Positions 1 to 7,125 of a stretch of DNA of 7,815 nucleotides are shown here, piece by piece (positions within the stretch are counted from its first letter, which is position 1; each line of letters starts with the position of its first letter). The translations under genes were made by a program, and so were the position numbers. This DNA is from Pseudomonadota bacterium (GTDB lineage Bacteria > Pseudomonadota > Gammaproteobacteria > Arenicellales > Poriferihabitantaceae): the NCBI GenBank assembly GCA_024226105.1, contig JAAELZ010000562.1, positions 1 to 7,815 on the forward strand, in the 5' to 3' direction. Under the pieces are notes generated by a model, which worked only from the letters and a program-made list of their open reading frames with translations, did not search any database and had not been told where the DNA came from.

Positions 1-972
1 AATCACGGGAATTTCATCGATTGCCAGTGGCACCCAGGCCTCGGGAATATCGATTCCTTTCAGGGCACTGGCGCGTACCACAATATCGGCAACCGGCTCG
101 CCACCCACCTCTTTTTGATTCGCATATTCAATACAGGCACCCATCTTCCTTAAGATACTAATAACGCCTGTACGGGTGGGGTTAATCCCGACATGTTTTA
201 GAGTAATCTGGCTACCCGGTGAAATACTTGCTCCAACGATAAAAAAAGCGGCCGAAGATATATCCGCAGGCACATCTATATCGGTCGCTACCAGCGCCCC
301 ACCACCCTTGAGGCAAATTCGGGCACCATCGGTTTCAACATCATATCCAAAGCCCCGTAGCATGCGTTCGGTATGATCACGCGTAGGTGCGGGTTCCGTC
401 ACGCATGTTTTGCCGTTTGCATATAAACCCGCCAGCAACACCGCGGATTTAACCTGTGCGCTGGCCATCGGTAACGTGTATTCAATTGCTTCCAGTGCAT
501 CATGGTTTCTATTCGTATTGAGTATGCTAAGCGGAGCCTTTCCATCGGAAGTTAAGAACTGTACGCCCATGGTCGACAGTGGATCGGCAATTCGCCCCAT
601 GGGCCGGGAGCATAAAGAACGATCTCCTGTCAAGCACACATCAAAACGCTGTCCGGCTAGCAGGCCCATCATCAATCGCATTGCCGTGCCCGAGTTACCT
701 AGATCAATTTCATGTTCCGGCTCTATCAGACCATCTCGACCCACGCCGTATATAGTTAAATCATTTTCCTGATGCTCTATACCTACCCCCATGGCACGAA
801 ATGCCTGCATGGTGGCAATGGCATCTGCACCGCTTAAAAAACCAGACACACGGGTTACACCTGTCGCGATGCTACCCAGCATAACTGAACGGTGAGATAT
901 AGATTTATCACCCGGTACGCGTACCGTTCCCGTCATTTGCTGTGCGGGCTGTGCTATAAAATTTAGTGCCAT
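1..972 (-). CDS. aroA: 3-phosphoshikimate 1-carboxyvinyltransferase (EPSP synthase), C-terminus cut by window edge
   Basis: This cytoplasmic enzyme joins phosphoenolpyruvate to shikimate-3-phosphate, making EPSP, the sixth step of the shikimate pathway. The frame is open for 324 codons from ATG at 972 to the left edge; about 100 further residues of the usual 430 or so should lie outside. Visible motifs are GDKSISHR (21-28, phosphate and substrate binding), LGNSGTAMR (91-99, PEP site), RPMGR (123-127), SAQVK (171-175), RDHTE (198-202), NPTR (264-267) and AIDE (317-320), whose Asp319 matches the catalytic Asp313 of E. coli. GDKS, SAQxK, RxHTE and NxTR together are the signature of class II EPSP synthases. 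The residue equivalent to E. coli Gly96 is still Gly (Gly95), so glyphosate tolerance cannot be inferred. The start fits family N-termini, with GTVRVPGDKS following shortly, but no Shine-Dalgarno is visible. It lies downstream of tyrA. Identification is secure. Confidence 0.96.
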   Translation of the reverse strand, partial: MALNFIAQPAQQMTGTVRVPGDKSISHRSVMLGSIATGVTRVSGFLSGADAIATMQAFRAMGVGIEHQENDLTIYGVGRDGLIEPEHEIDLGNSGTAMRLMMGLLAGQRFDVCLTGDRSLCSRPMGRIADPLSTMGVQFLTSDGKAPLSILNTNRNHDALEAIEYTLPMASAQVKSAVLLAGLYANGKTCVTEPAPTRDHTERMLRGFGYDVETDGARICLKGGGALVATDIDVPADISSAAFFIVGASISPGSQITLKHVGINPTRTGVISILRKMGACIEYANQKEVGGEPVADIVVRASALKGIDIPEAWVPLAIDEIPVI

Positions 973-1033
973 CTGATTTTAAGTAATGGTTATCTAATAT
1001 GCCCGAATCTCATCCAGAAACGGGGGATAAGTT

Positions 1034-1138
1034 GCTACGCGGGCATTTTAAAAAACAGGCGTGAGAACAGAGGTCATGGAGAAAACTACGCTTTGCGGTC
1101 ACCGTGTGCTCTGTGTTTATACTCAAACTCGGCGTAGC
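1034..1138. repeat. Nested imperfect inverted repeat between tyrA and aroA
   Basis: The outer arms GCTACGC (1034-1040) and GCGTAGC (1132-1138) are exact inverted copies. Inside them, ACAGAGGTCATGGAGA (1067-1082) pairs with TCACCGTGTGCTCTGT (1099-1114) at 12 of 16 positions around a 16-base loop. A third exact pair, ATGCCCG (999-1005) and CGGGCAT (1040-1046), adjoins the left arm. No coding frame covers the segment. The layout resembles a dispersed intergenic palindromic or MITE-like repeat, which is inference because only one copy is in view. No T-run follows the stems, so it is not an obvious intrinsic terminator. It fills most of the 174-base tyrA-aroA gap. Confidence 0.5.
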
Positions 1139-1146
1139 GCACTGAA

Positions 1147-2034
1147 CTATTTTCGATAATCCGCCACGCGACCGCGGGCGAGTTTTGCCTGCTCGAACTC
1201 CTTAATTAATTTGTCACCTTCATCGGCCTCGATCTGGTCTGCCATTTGCATCAGGTCTTGAGCATAGCCACGAATTATTGGTATAAGTTTATCTTTGTTA
1301 TTCATGCATATATCGCTCCACATTCGAGCATCACTCGAGGCGATACGCGTCAAATCATAGAGCCCCCCTGCGGCAAACTGGTAATGCAGTGCCTGCTTGT
1401 CCTGCCTGGAAAGATAGTCAATCAGTGCAAATACGATGACGTGCGGCAAATGACTGGTCACACCTAAAACCTGATCATGTAAGTCGATATCCATCTCGAC
1501 GATGCGCGCCTCCGTCAAGCGCCACATCTGCTCAACCACCGAGCGAAATTCTGTGCGGGTCTCAGGCAATGGCGTAATAATCACATTATGATCAACAAAC
1601 AGGTTCACCATAGCAGCCATTACACCCGAATTTTCAGAACCGGCAATCGGGTGCGCCGGTACAAACTGATCAATCTGAGTTCCCAATACACGGCGTGCAG
1701 CGAGGACAATCTCTCCTTTTACACTGCCGACGTCGGTAACAATGGCATCCTTTTTCAGATGAGGCAAAATTTGTTCAAGAATGGTTTCAAATGCGCCAAC
1801 CGGTGTGGCGATGACCACCATATCCGCCTCCTGCACAGCTTCTGCCGCATCGTGGGTGAATCGGTCAATCACCCCCATAGAGTGCGCCAGTTGCAGGTTT
1901 TCAACTCCCCGTCCGACCCCGACCACCTCGCCCACGGCATTCTCTTTTTGCAGAACTTTAAGCAAAGAGCCGCCGATCAAACCTACACCGATCAGCACCA
2001 GTTTGGGTATATACACAGGGTTTACGCTAATCAT
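1147..2034 (-). CDS. tyrA: Prephenate dehydrogenase (TyrA family)
   Basis: This enzyme oxidatively decarboxylates prephenate (or arogenate) to the tyrosine precursor in the cytoplasm. At 295 residues it is a complete stand-alone TyrA. The Rossmann glycine loop is GVGLIGGS (16-23), with VVIATPVGAFETIL (73-86) and TDVGSVKG (100-107) completing the nucleotide-binding half. The catalytic region HPIAGSENSG (128-137) holds the conserved His128, and the helical dimerisation half carries SHLPH (194-198) and GGLYDLTRIASSDARMW (223-239). The second beta strand ends GVGRG with no acidic residue, so strict NAD preference is not evident; NADP use is possible. There is no fused chorismate mutase and no ACT domain. 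The ATG follows an in-frame TGA four codons upstream, which limits N-terminal extension. pheA ends 35 bases upstream, implying co-transcription. An 8-base direct repeat (GCTAATCA, 2026-2033 and 2039-2046) spans the start region. No strong Shine-Dalgarno is seen. Confidence 0.95.
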   Translation of the reverse strand: MISVNPVYIPKLVLIGVGLIGGSLLKVLQKENAVGEVVGVGRGVENLQLAHSMGVIDRFTHDAAEAVQEADMVVIATPVGAFETILEQILPHLKKDAIVTDVGSVKGEIVLAARRVLGTQIDQFVPAHPIAGSENSGVMAAMVNLFVDHNVIITPLPETRTEFRSVVEQMWRLTEARIVEMDIDLHDQVLGVTSHLPHVIVFALIDYLSRQDKQALHYQFAAGGLYDLTRIASSDARMWSDICMNNKDKLIPIIRGYAQDLMQMADQIEADEGDKLIKEFEQAKLARGRVADYRK

Positions 2035-2069
2035 CGCAGCTAATCACTCTCATTGTGTCTGATCCCCGC

Positions 2070-3182
2070 CTATTCAGCGCAAGGATAGGCGCCGAGCACT
2101 CGAAAATAACCCGCTGCTACTTCGACTTCAACCAGTGCGCGAGCAATTTTCACATCCTGTCGATGTCCTTCGATATCAACAAAAAACAGGTACTCCCAGC
2201 GCTTTATTTTTGATGGCCTGGATTCAATCTTGAGCATGCTGATACCATGATCATGCATCGGCTGGAGTAATTTGAACAGGCTACCGGGCTCATTCCTGCA
2301 CGTCATCAACAGGCTGGTTTTATCGCGACCACTGGGTGCCACCTCTTCACGCGACAGCACCAGAAATCGCGTCGTATTGTTTTTATGGTCCTCAATATGG
2401 CTCGCCATCACATTCAAACCGTATTGCATCGCCGCATTTTCGCCCGCAATTGCGGCATAATATTCGTTTTCACTGGCCCTGCGCGCCGCCTCGGCATTAC
2501 TCGATACCGCCTCGACCTCTACACCGGGAAGATGCTCCAGCAACCACAAGCGACATTGAGACAATGATTGCGCATGAGAGTATATTTTTTCAATTTCAGA
2601 ATAGTCTGTGTTTACTCCCAGCAGTGCCTGATGAATGGGTAAATAAATCTCACCGGCAATATATAAAGACGTGCTAACCAGCAGATCAGCGGTGGCGCTA
2701 ACAATCCCCTCGGTTGAATTCTCTACGGGCACCACACCATAATTAGCTTCAGCGGTTTCAACCGCGCCAAAGACCTGGTCGATCCGGGCATTTTGCACGA
2801 TATCCACGCTGGAACCGAACTGCTGCAACGCCGCCATTTCGGTAAATGTCCCTTCCGGCCCTAAAACAGCAACACGCATACGTGCTTCAGCGCCGCGACA
2901 GATTGACATAATCTCACGACTCAGGATGTTGATCTGGTGATCTGAAATATCACCCTGGTTTTCCTCAATAAGCCGACGTATTACCTGCGCCTCGCGCTCG
3001 GGTTTATAAATAATCACATCGTCTTCGTCTACTTCATCCGCCACACTATTATCATTGTGGGCCTGCTTGATTTCACCAACCTTCTTGGCCAGTTCAATAC
3101 GCTTGTTGATCAGGCGTAACCAGTCCGAATCGATCGCATCAATCTGATCGCGTAAGGCTCTAAGTTGTGTTTCCAGATCCAT
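2070..3182 (-). CDS. pheA: Bifunctional chorismate mutase/prephenate dehydratase (P-protein)
   Basis: This protein converts chorismate to prephenate and then to phenylpyruvate, the committed route to phenylalanine. It has 370 residues, normal for the family. The N-terminal AroQ-type chorismate mutase (1-98) shows RDQIDAID (11-18), KVGEIK (34-39) and PEREAQ (61-66). The prephenate dehydratase domain (about 103-278) has LGPEGTFTE (107-115), PVENSTEG (152-159) and the catalytic TRF motif (271-273). The C-terminal ACT domain (about 288-366) has PGSLF and ESRP (320-323), the phenylalanine-binding site, so feedback inhibition is expected. An acidic stretch, SVADEVDEDD (46-55), sits in the mutase loop and makes it several residues longer than the Pseudomonas protein as I recall it. 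The ATG at 3182 was chosen because MDLETQLRALRDQID matches family starts and lies 22 bases after the gyrA stop. The frame stays open upstream to 3377, but that part overlaps gyrA in another frame and looks non-native. Confidence 0.96.
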   Translation of the reverse strand: MDLETQLRALRDQIDAIDSDWLRLINKRIELAKKVGEIKQAHNDNSVADEVDEDDVIIYKPEREAQVIRRLIEENQGDISDHQINILSREIMSICRGAEARMRVAVLGPEGTFTEMAALQQFGSSVDIVQNARIDQVFGAVETAEANYGVVPVENSTEGIVSATADLLVSTSLYIAGEIYLPIHQALLGVNTDYSEIEKIYSHAQSLSQCRLWLLEHLPGVEVEAVSSNAEAARRASENEYYAAIAGENAAMQYGLNVMASHIEDHKNNTTRFLVLSREEVAPSGRDKTSLLMTCRNEPGSLFKLLQPMHDHGISMLKIESRPSKIKRWEYLFFVDIEGHRQDVKIARALVEVEVAAGYFRVLGAYPCAE

Positions 3183-3204
3183 ACTCGTGATAAAAATATT
3201 GCTT

Positions 3205-5892
3205 TTACGCGTCTTCTTTATCGGTTGATGTCGCTTCATCCGACGATTCAAGCCCGGGCTCCTCAACCGCGGCCGGGTTAGCATCATCCGTCTCAGCGTC
3301 ATCCATTTCATCTTCATCCGATGTCGCTTCATCCACCCGGTCAATCGTGACCAGATTTTCTTTCTCGGACAGGGCAATTACGCGTACACCCTGGGTATTA
3401 CGACCCTGGGCTGAAATTTCATCCGCACGGGTTCGGATTAATACGCCCCCATCAGTGATCATCATCACTTCATCACCTTCCTGAACCATACAGGCATTAA
3501 CTACCCTGCCGTTGCGATCCGAAGTTTTTATGGCGATTACGCCCTGGCCACCACGCTTATGCACCGGAAACTCGTCAATACTCGTGCGCTTGCCATAACC
3601 GTTTTCAGTGCAAAATAACAGGCTTTGTTCGGTAGCATCATCCTCTACACAGGTTGCTTTATCATTCGATGGCAAAATAATCATGGAAATTACGCGATGC
3701 CCATCCGCAAGCCGGATACCCCTTACCCCTCTTGCTGTACGCCCCAGTGGGCGCGCGTCTGATTCATCAAAGCGTACTGCCTTTCCCGAAGAACTCACCA
3801 GCATAATATGCTGCTTGCCTTCTGTCAGTGATACCTTAATCAGTTCATCATCTTCCACCAGATTCAGCGCGATAATGCCACCCGCTCGCGGGCGAGAATA
3901 ATCCATCAGGGCGCTTTTCTTAAGCGTGCCTTTCGCCGTCGCCATCACAATGTACTGGTCGTCACGGTATTCACGCACTGGCAACACCGCAGTGATTTTC
4001 TCATCCGATGATAAGGGTAATAAATTCACCAGTGGTTTGCCACGTGCGCTACGGCTGGCAACGGGTAATTGAAACACTTTCAGCCAGTACACCTTGCCGG
4101 TGCTGGAAAAACACAGTAAGGTATCATGCGTATTGGCAACAAACATACGACTGACAAAATCTTCCTCCTTGTTTTTAGTAGCCATCTTGCCACGACCACC
4201 GCGACGCTGGGCACGATAATCTGTAACCGGCTGGGCCTTGGCGTAACCGGTATGGGAAATGGTCACTACGACGTCTTCCTCAGCAATCAGGTCCTGCATT
4301 GAAATATCCACCGCACCCTCGGTAATTTCAGTGCGACGTTTATCGCCAAACTGCGTCCGGGTTTCAAGCATTTCATCCTTGATTACGGTCACCAGACGTT
4401 GAGGCTCTTCCAGAATCTCCAGCAAATCGACAATGGTATCGATAATCTCAACGTATTCAGAACGAATTTTTTCCTGCTCCAGCCCGGTGAGGCGGTGCAG
4501 GCGCAAATCCAGAATAGCCTGAGCCTGTTCCGGGGAGAGTTGATAACCTTGCGTAAGCAGACCGTAACTATCAGCCAGGCCCTGCGGACGTGACAATTTT
4601 GCATCTCCGCGCTCAAGCATTGCCTCAACAATTCCAGCCTGCCAGGTGCGTGCAAGCATACCGGCTTTGGCTTCTGCGGGTGATGGCGCTGCCTTGATCA
4701 ACGCGATAACTTCATCAATATTGGCCAGGGCAACCGCCAAACCCTCCAGAAGATGTGCCCGGCCGCGCAATTTTTTGAGTTCATAAATCGTGCGACGCGT
4801 CACTACCTCACGGCGATGGCGCAAAAAGGCGCTCAACATATCTTTAAGGTTGAATAAGCGTGGCTGGTTATTCTCCAGGGCAACCATATTCAGGCCAAAC
4901 ACGGTTTGCATCTGGGTCTGTTTATACAAATGGTTAAGCACGACTTCGGAAGGTTCTCCACGACGAAGTTCGACTACCATACGCATCCCATCTTTATCCG
5001 ATTCATCACGGATCGCGGTAATGCCCTCCAGATTTTTATTTTTTACCAGATCCGCGATTTTCTCCATCAGGCGTGCTTTGTTCACCTGGTAAGGCAACTC
5101 TGTGACGACAATCGATTCTCTACCGGATTTATCTCTAAGCTCAATATGTGTACGGGCACGCACGTACGCCCGGCCACGACCCGTCAGGTAGGCCTCCCTG
5201 ATTCCAGCGGTACCGACGATGATTCCGCTGGTAGGAAAATCCGGTCCTGGAATATGTTGCATCAACTCATCAAGGCCGACATCCGGCTCATCAATCAACA
5301 AAAGGCAGGCATCGATGACTTCGTTTAAGTTATGCGGTGGAATATTGGTTGCCATTCCCACCGCGATGCCTGTGGAACCGTTGACCAGCAATCCTGGAAT
5401 ACGTGTTGGTAAGACCAGCGGCTGAGTTTCGGTTTCATCGTAGTTAGGGCCAAAATCTACTGTTTCCTTGCCAAGATCCGCCAGCAATTCATGCGCCACT
5501 TTGGACAGGCGAATTTCTGTATAACGCATCGCCGCTGGCGCATCACCGTCTACCGAACCAAAGTTCCCCTGGCCATCAATCAGCGGGTAACGCATGGAAA
5601 AGCTCTGTGCCATGCGTACAATGGTGTCATACACCGCGGTATCTCCGTGCGGATGATATTTACCGATAACATCACCCACGACACGCGCCGATTTCTTGTA
5701 CGGCTTATTCCAGGCGTTGCTCAGTTCTTCCATCGCATAGAGCACGCGCCGGTGAACAGGTTTCAAACCATCGCGTACATCAGGCAGAGCACGCCCGACG
5801 ATTACGCTCATCGCATAATCAAGGTACGACTGGCGCATTTCCTGCTCAATATTGGCGGAAAACATCTCTTTAGCGATGATTTGTTCTGTCAT
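3205..5892 (-). CDS. gyrA: DNA gyrase subunit A
   Basis: GyrA is the breakage-reunion subunit of the gyrase A2B2 complex, which introduces negative supercoils using ATP hydrolysed by GyrB. At 895 residues it is a full-length gammaproteobacterial form. The winged-helix/tower domain contains the quinolone-determining region with HPHGDTAVYD (80-89) and the catalytic tyrosine in AAMRYTE (Tyr124, E. coli Tyr122). The GyrA box QRRGGRG (562-568) opens the C-terminal beta-propeller that wraps DNA and distinguishes GyrA from ParC. The position of E. coli Ser83 is Thr85, as in wild-type Pseudomonas, and Asp89 (E. coli Asp87) is intact. The last 43 residues or so (853-895) are a strongly acidic, disordered-looking tail. 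No Shine-Dalgarno precedes the ATG; a possible leader ORF overlaps it by four bases. It probably heads the transcript through pheA and tyrA. Confidence 0.98.
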   Translation of the reverse strand: MTEQIIAKEMFSANIEQEMRQSYLDYAMSVIVGRALPDVRDGLKPVHRRVLYAMEELSNAWNKPYKKSARVVGDVIGKYHPHGDTAVYDTIVRMAQSFSMRYPLIDGQGNFGSVDGDAPAAMRYTEIRLSKVAHELLADLGKETVDFGPNYDETETQPLVLPTRIPGLLVNGSTGIAVGMATNIPPHNLNEVIDACLLLIDEPDVGLDELMQHIPGPDFPTSGIIVGTAGIREAYLTGRGRAYVRARTHIELRDKSGRESIVVTELPYQVNKARLMEKIADLVKNKNLEGITAIRDESDKDGMRMVVELRRGEPSEVVLNHLYKQTQMQTVFGLNMVALENNQPRLFNLKDMLSAFLRHRREVVTRRTIYELKKLRGRAHLLEGLAVALANIDEVIALIKAAPSPAEAKAGMLARTWQAGIVEAMLERGDAKLSRPQGLADSYGLLTQGYQLSPEQAQAILDLRLHRLTGLEQEKIRSEYVEIIDTIVDLLEILEEPQRLVTVIKDEMLETRTQFGDKRRTEITEGAVDISMQDLIAEEDVVVTISHTGYAKAQPVTDYRAQRRGGRGKMATKNKEEDFVSRMFVANTHDTLLCFSSTGKVYWLKVFQLPVASRSARGKPLVNLLPLSSDEKITAVLPVREYRDDQYIVMATAKGTLKKSALMDYSRPRAGGIIALNLVEDDELIKVSLTEGKQHIMLVSSSGKAVRFDESDARPLGRTARGVRGIRLADGHRVISMIILPSNDKATCVEDDATEQSLLFCTENGYGKRTSIDEFPVHKRGGQGVIAIKTSDRNGRVVNACMVQEGDEVMMITDGGVLIRTRADEISAQGRNTQGVRVIALSEKENLVTIDRVDEATSDEDEMDDAETDDANPAAVEEPGLESSDEATSTDKEDA
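3227..3334. repeat. 15-base direct repeat pair in the gyrA acidic-tail coding region
   Basis: GATGTCGCTTCATCC occurs exactly at 3227-3241 and 3320-3334. Both copies read in the same gyrA frame and encode the DEATS motif that appears twice in the GyrA tail, in DEATSDEDE and SSDEATSTD. The repetition suggests that the tail grew or varies through slippage or short duplication, which is inference. Confidence 0.7.
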
Positions 5893-6000
5893 AATTTAAA
5901 GCAAATAGAAAGATAGTAAAGGGGCAGGATTTGAAAAGACTTATTCACTCGGGCAACAGCGCCGGACAGACGCGGATGGTCGTTGAAATTCATGGCGCGA

Positions 6001-6011
6001 AGTTTAGCATA
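6001..6011 (-). promoter_or_regulatory. Candidate -10 region for gyrA
   Basis: On the minus strand the bases read TATGCTAAACT, offering two overlapping -10-like hexamers (TATGCT at 6011-6006, TAAACT at 6006-6001). No good -35 lies at 16-18 bases from either. Transcription from here would begin near 6000-5993 and give a leader of roughly 100 bases before gyrA. Weakly supported. Confidence 0.25.
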
Positions 6012-6052
6012 GCACGCCTGCCAAACACAGCCACGGGCTGGTTCAAATTGCG

Positions 6053-6058
6053 TATAAT
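6053..6058 (+). promoter_or_regulatory. -10 box of the Sel1-repeat gene promoter
   Basis: An exact sigma-70 consensus TATAAT sits in the divergent spacer, 64 bases before the chosen ATG at 6122, implying a start site near 6065. The hexamer at the expected -35 distance (around 6030-6035, GCCACG) does not resemble TTGACA, and the TG upstream is one base too far for a standard extended -10. The promoter may therefore be weak or need an activator. Confidence 0.45.
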
Positions 6059-6121
6059 TGCGCCTCGTTTCCTATAGGCCACCTGCAAACAATTTAAACA
6101 GTGCGAGCCCCTAAAACAATC

Positions 6122-7054
6122 ATGCGCAAATACCTTGGTTTACTGCTAGTCGTCAGCAGTCTGTGCAGCTTTCATAACACGGCACAGGCAGAATCTGACT
6201 ATGAACTGGGCGTCCGGGCCTACCAGAACAAGCAGTTTCAGCAAGCCCGGAATTACTGGGAAGAAAGTGCCGCAGACGGCAACCTGAGTGCCAGTTTTAA
6301 CGTCGGCCTATTGCTCACCAAAGGTATCGGCGGTCCGGTTGACGCCAATCGCGCGGTAAGCCTGTTCAGGCACACCGCTGAGGCCGGGCTCGCTATCGGT
6401 CAGCACAATCTCGCTCTGGCCTATTACAGCGGCAATGGCATCATAAAAGACAATGAACAGGCCCGCATCTGGTGGGAACGCGCGGCACGTCAGGGACATA
6501 CCACGGCGCAATTCAATCTTGGCGCCCTGTTATGGAATGGTGATGGCGTCGATAAAGATGATAGTGAAGCAATAAAATGGTTCAGAAAGGCCAGCGATGC
6601 GGGTAACCTGCAAGCACGTACGTTTCTCGACATGATTATGAAACAGGAAGCTGCCAGCTCACCACTTGAACCGCTTGACACCCCGACTGCCGACTCAAAC
6701 CCGGTGATTAGCGCTCTTCTGGAAAAGGCAGCTAATGCGTACCAGTTACAGGATTTTGAAAGTGCCTTTGCGTTGTGGAATGAAGCCGCTGAACTTGGAA
6801 ATGCTATTGCACAATACCAGCTTGCACGCCTTTATCGCGAAGGCTGGGGCGCCCCCCAGGATTTATCGCGCGCTTACCAGTACACCGAACGCAGTGCCGG
6901 ACAAAACCTGGCCCAGGCACAATATCGGCTCGCCTTATATTATCTTGAGGGCGAACAAATCCAAAAAAATGACACCCTGGCCTTGTACTGGATGCAATCT
7001 GCTGCGGATCAGGGACATATCAAAGCCAAAGATTATCTTGAGCGCCTGCGTTAG
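6122..7054 (+). CDS. Exported Sel1-like/TPR repeat protein
   Basis: This gene predicts a secreted, probably periplasmic, helical-repeat protein for protein-protein contacts; its specific partner is unknown. From ATG 6122 it has 310 residues. A Sec signal peptide is clear: RK, then the hydrophobic LGLLLVVSSLC, ending AQA before ESDYE (cleavage about 23/24). Cys15 is preceded by SSL, not a lipobox, so it is probably not a lipoprotein. Two repeat lobes follow. Lobe one (27-172) has a TPR-like helix pair, then Sel1 units such as ASFNVGLLLTKGIGG, AQFNLGALLWNGDGV and AIKWFRKASDAGN. A proline-rich linker (about 178-195) leads to lobe two (197-310), with AIAQYQLARLYREGWG and AQAQYRLALYYLEGE. GTG at 6101 in the same frame would add seven residues ahead of the signal peptide and is less likely. 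Neither start has a good Shine-Dalgarno. Sel1 proteins often act in envelope maintenance, secretion or signalling; context here does not decide. Confidence 0.88.
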   Translation: MRKYLGLLLVVSSLCSFHNTAQAESDYELGVRAYQNKQFQQARNYWEESAADGNLSASFNVGLLLTKGIGGPVDANRAVSLFRHTAEAGLAIGQHNLALAYYSGNGIIKDNEQARIWWERAARQGHTTAQFNLGALLWNGDGVDKDDSEAIKWFRKASDAGNLQARTFLDMIMKQEAASSPLEPLDTPTADSNPVISALLEKAANAYQLQDFESAFALWNEAAELGNAIAQYQLARLYREGWGAPQDLSRAYQYTERSAGQNLAQAQYRLALYYLEGEQIQKNDTLALYWMQSAADQGHIKAKDYLERLR

Positions 7055-7125
7055 TACTCCACGCTAACAACCACGCCAAACTGGTTTTATGCTTTCTGAA
7101 ACAGGTTTCTCACAACACAAAAAAC

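Larger units (their letters stand above)
5893..6121. other. Divergent intergenic region between gyrA and the Sel1-repeat gene
   Basis: These 229 bases separate two genes transcribed away from each other, so promoters for both directions should lie here. On the plus strand there is an exact TATAAT. On the minus strand there is an overlapping TATGCT/TAAACT pair followed by a 34-codon open frame that runs into gyrA. I see no terminator, tRNA or conserved RNA fold. Confidence 0.7.

Noticed and set aside
410..772. Plus-strand 120-codon frame opposite aroA
   Set aside because: The minus strand encodes continuous EPSP synthase motifs across the same bases.
3183..3377. In-frame upstream extension of pheA by 65 codons
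   Set aside because: It overlaps the gyrA acidic tail in another frame and gives an Arg/Lys/Met-rich peptide that is an artefact of the repetitive Asp/Glu codons. The family start is at 3182.
5626..5655. GyrA Thr85 as a quinolone-resistance mutation
   Set aside because: Thr at this position is wild type in Pseudomonas and other genera, and Asp89 is intact. It does not indicate acquired resistance.
4906..5916. Long plus-strand frames (140-141 codons) opposite gyrA
   Set aside because: Antisense open frames are common opposite a long conserved gene. The protein sequences look random and have no start signals.
6101..6121. GTG at 6101 as start of the Sel1-repeat gene
   Set aside because: It would place seven residues, including a proline, before a signal peptide that starts naturally with MRKYLG at 6122. 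It remains possible but is less likely.
6122..6190. Lipoprotein lipobox at Cys15 of the Sel1-repeat protein
   Set aside because: The residues before Cys are S-S-L, and Leu at -1 is not accepted. AQA followed by ES gives a better signal peptidase I site.
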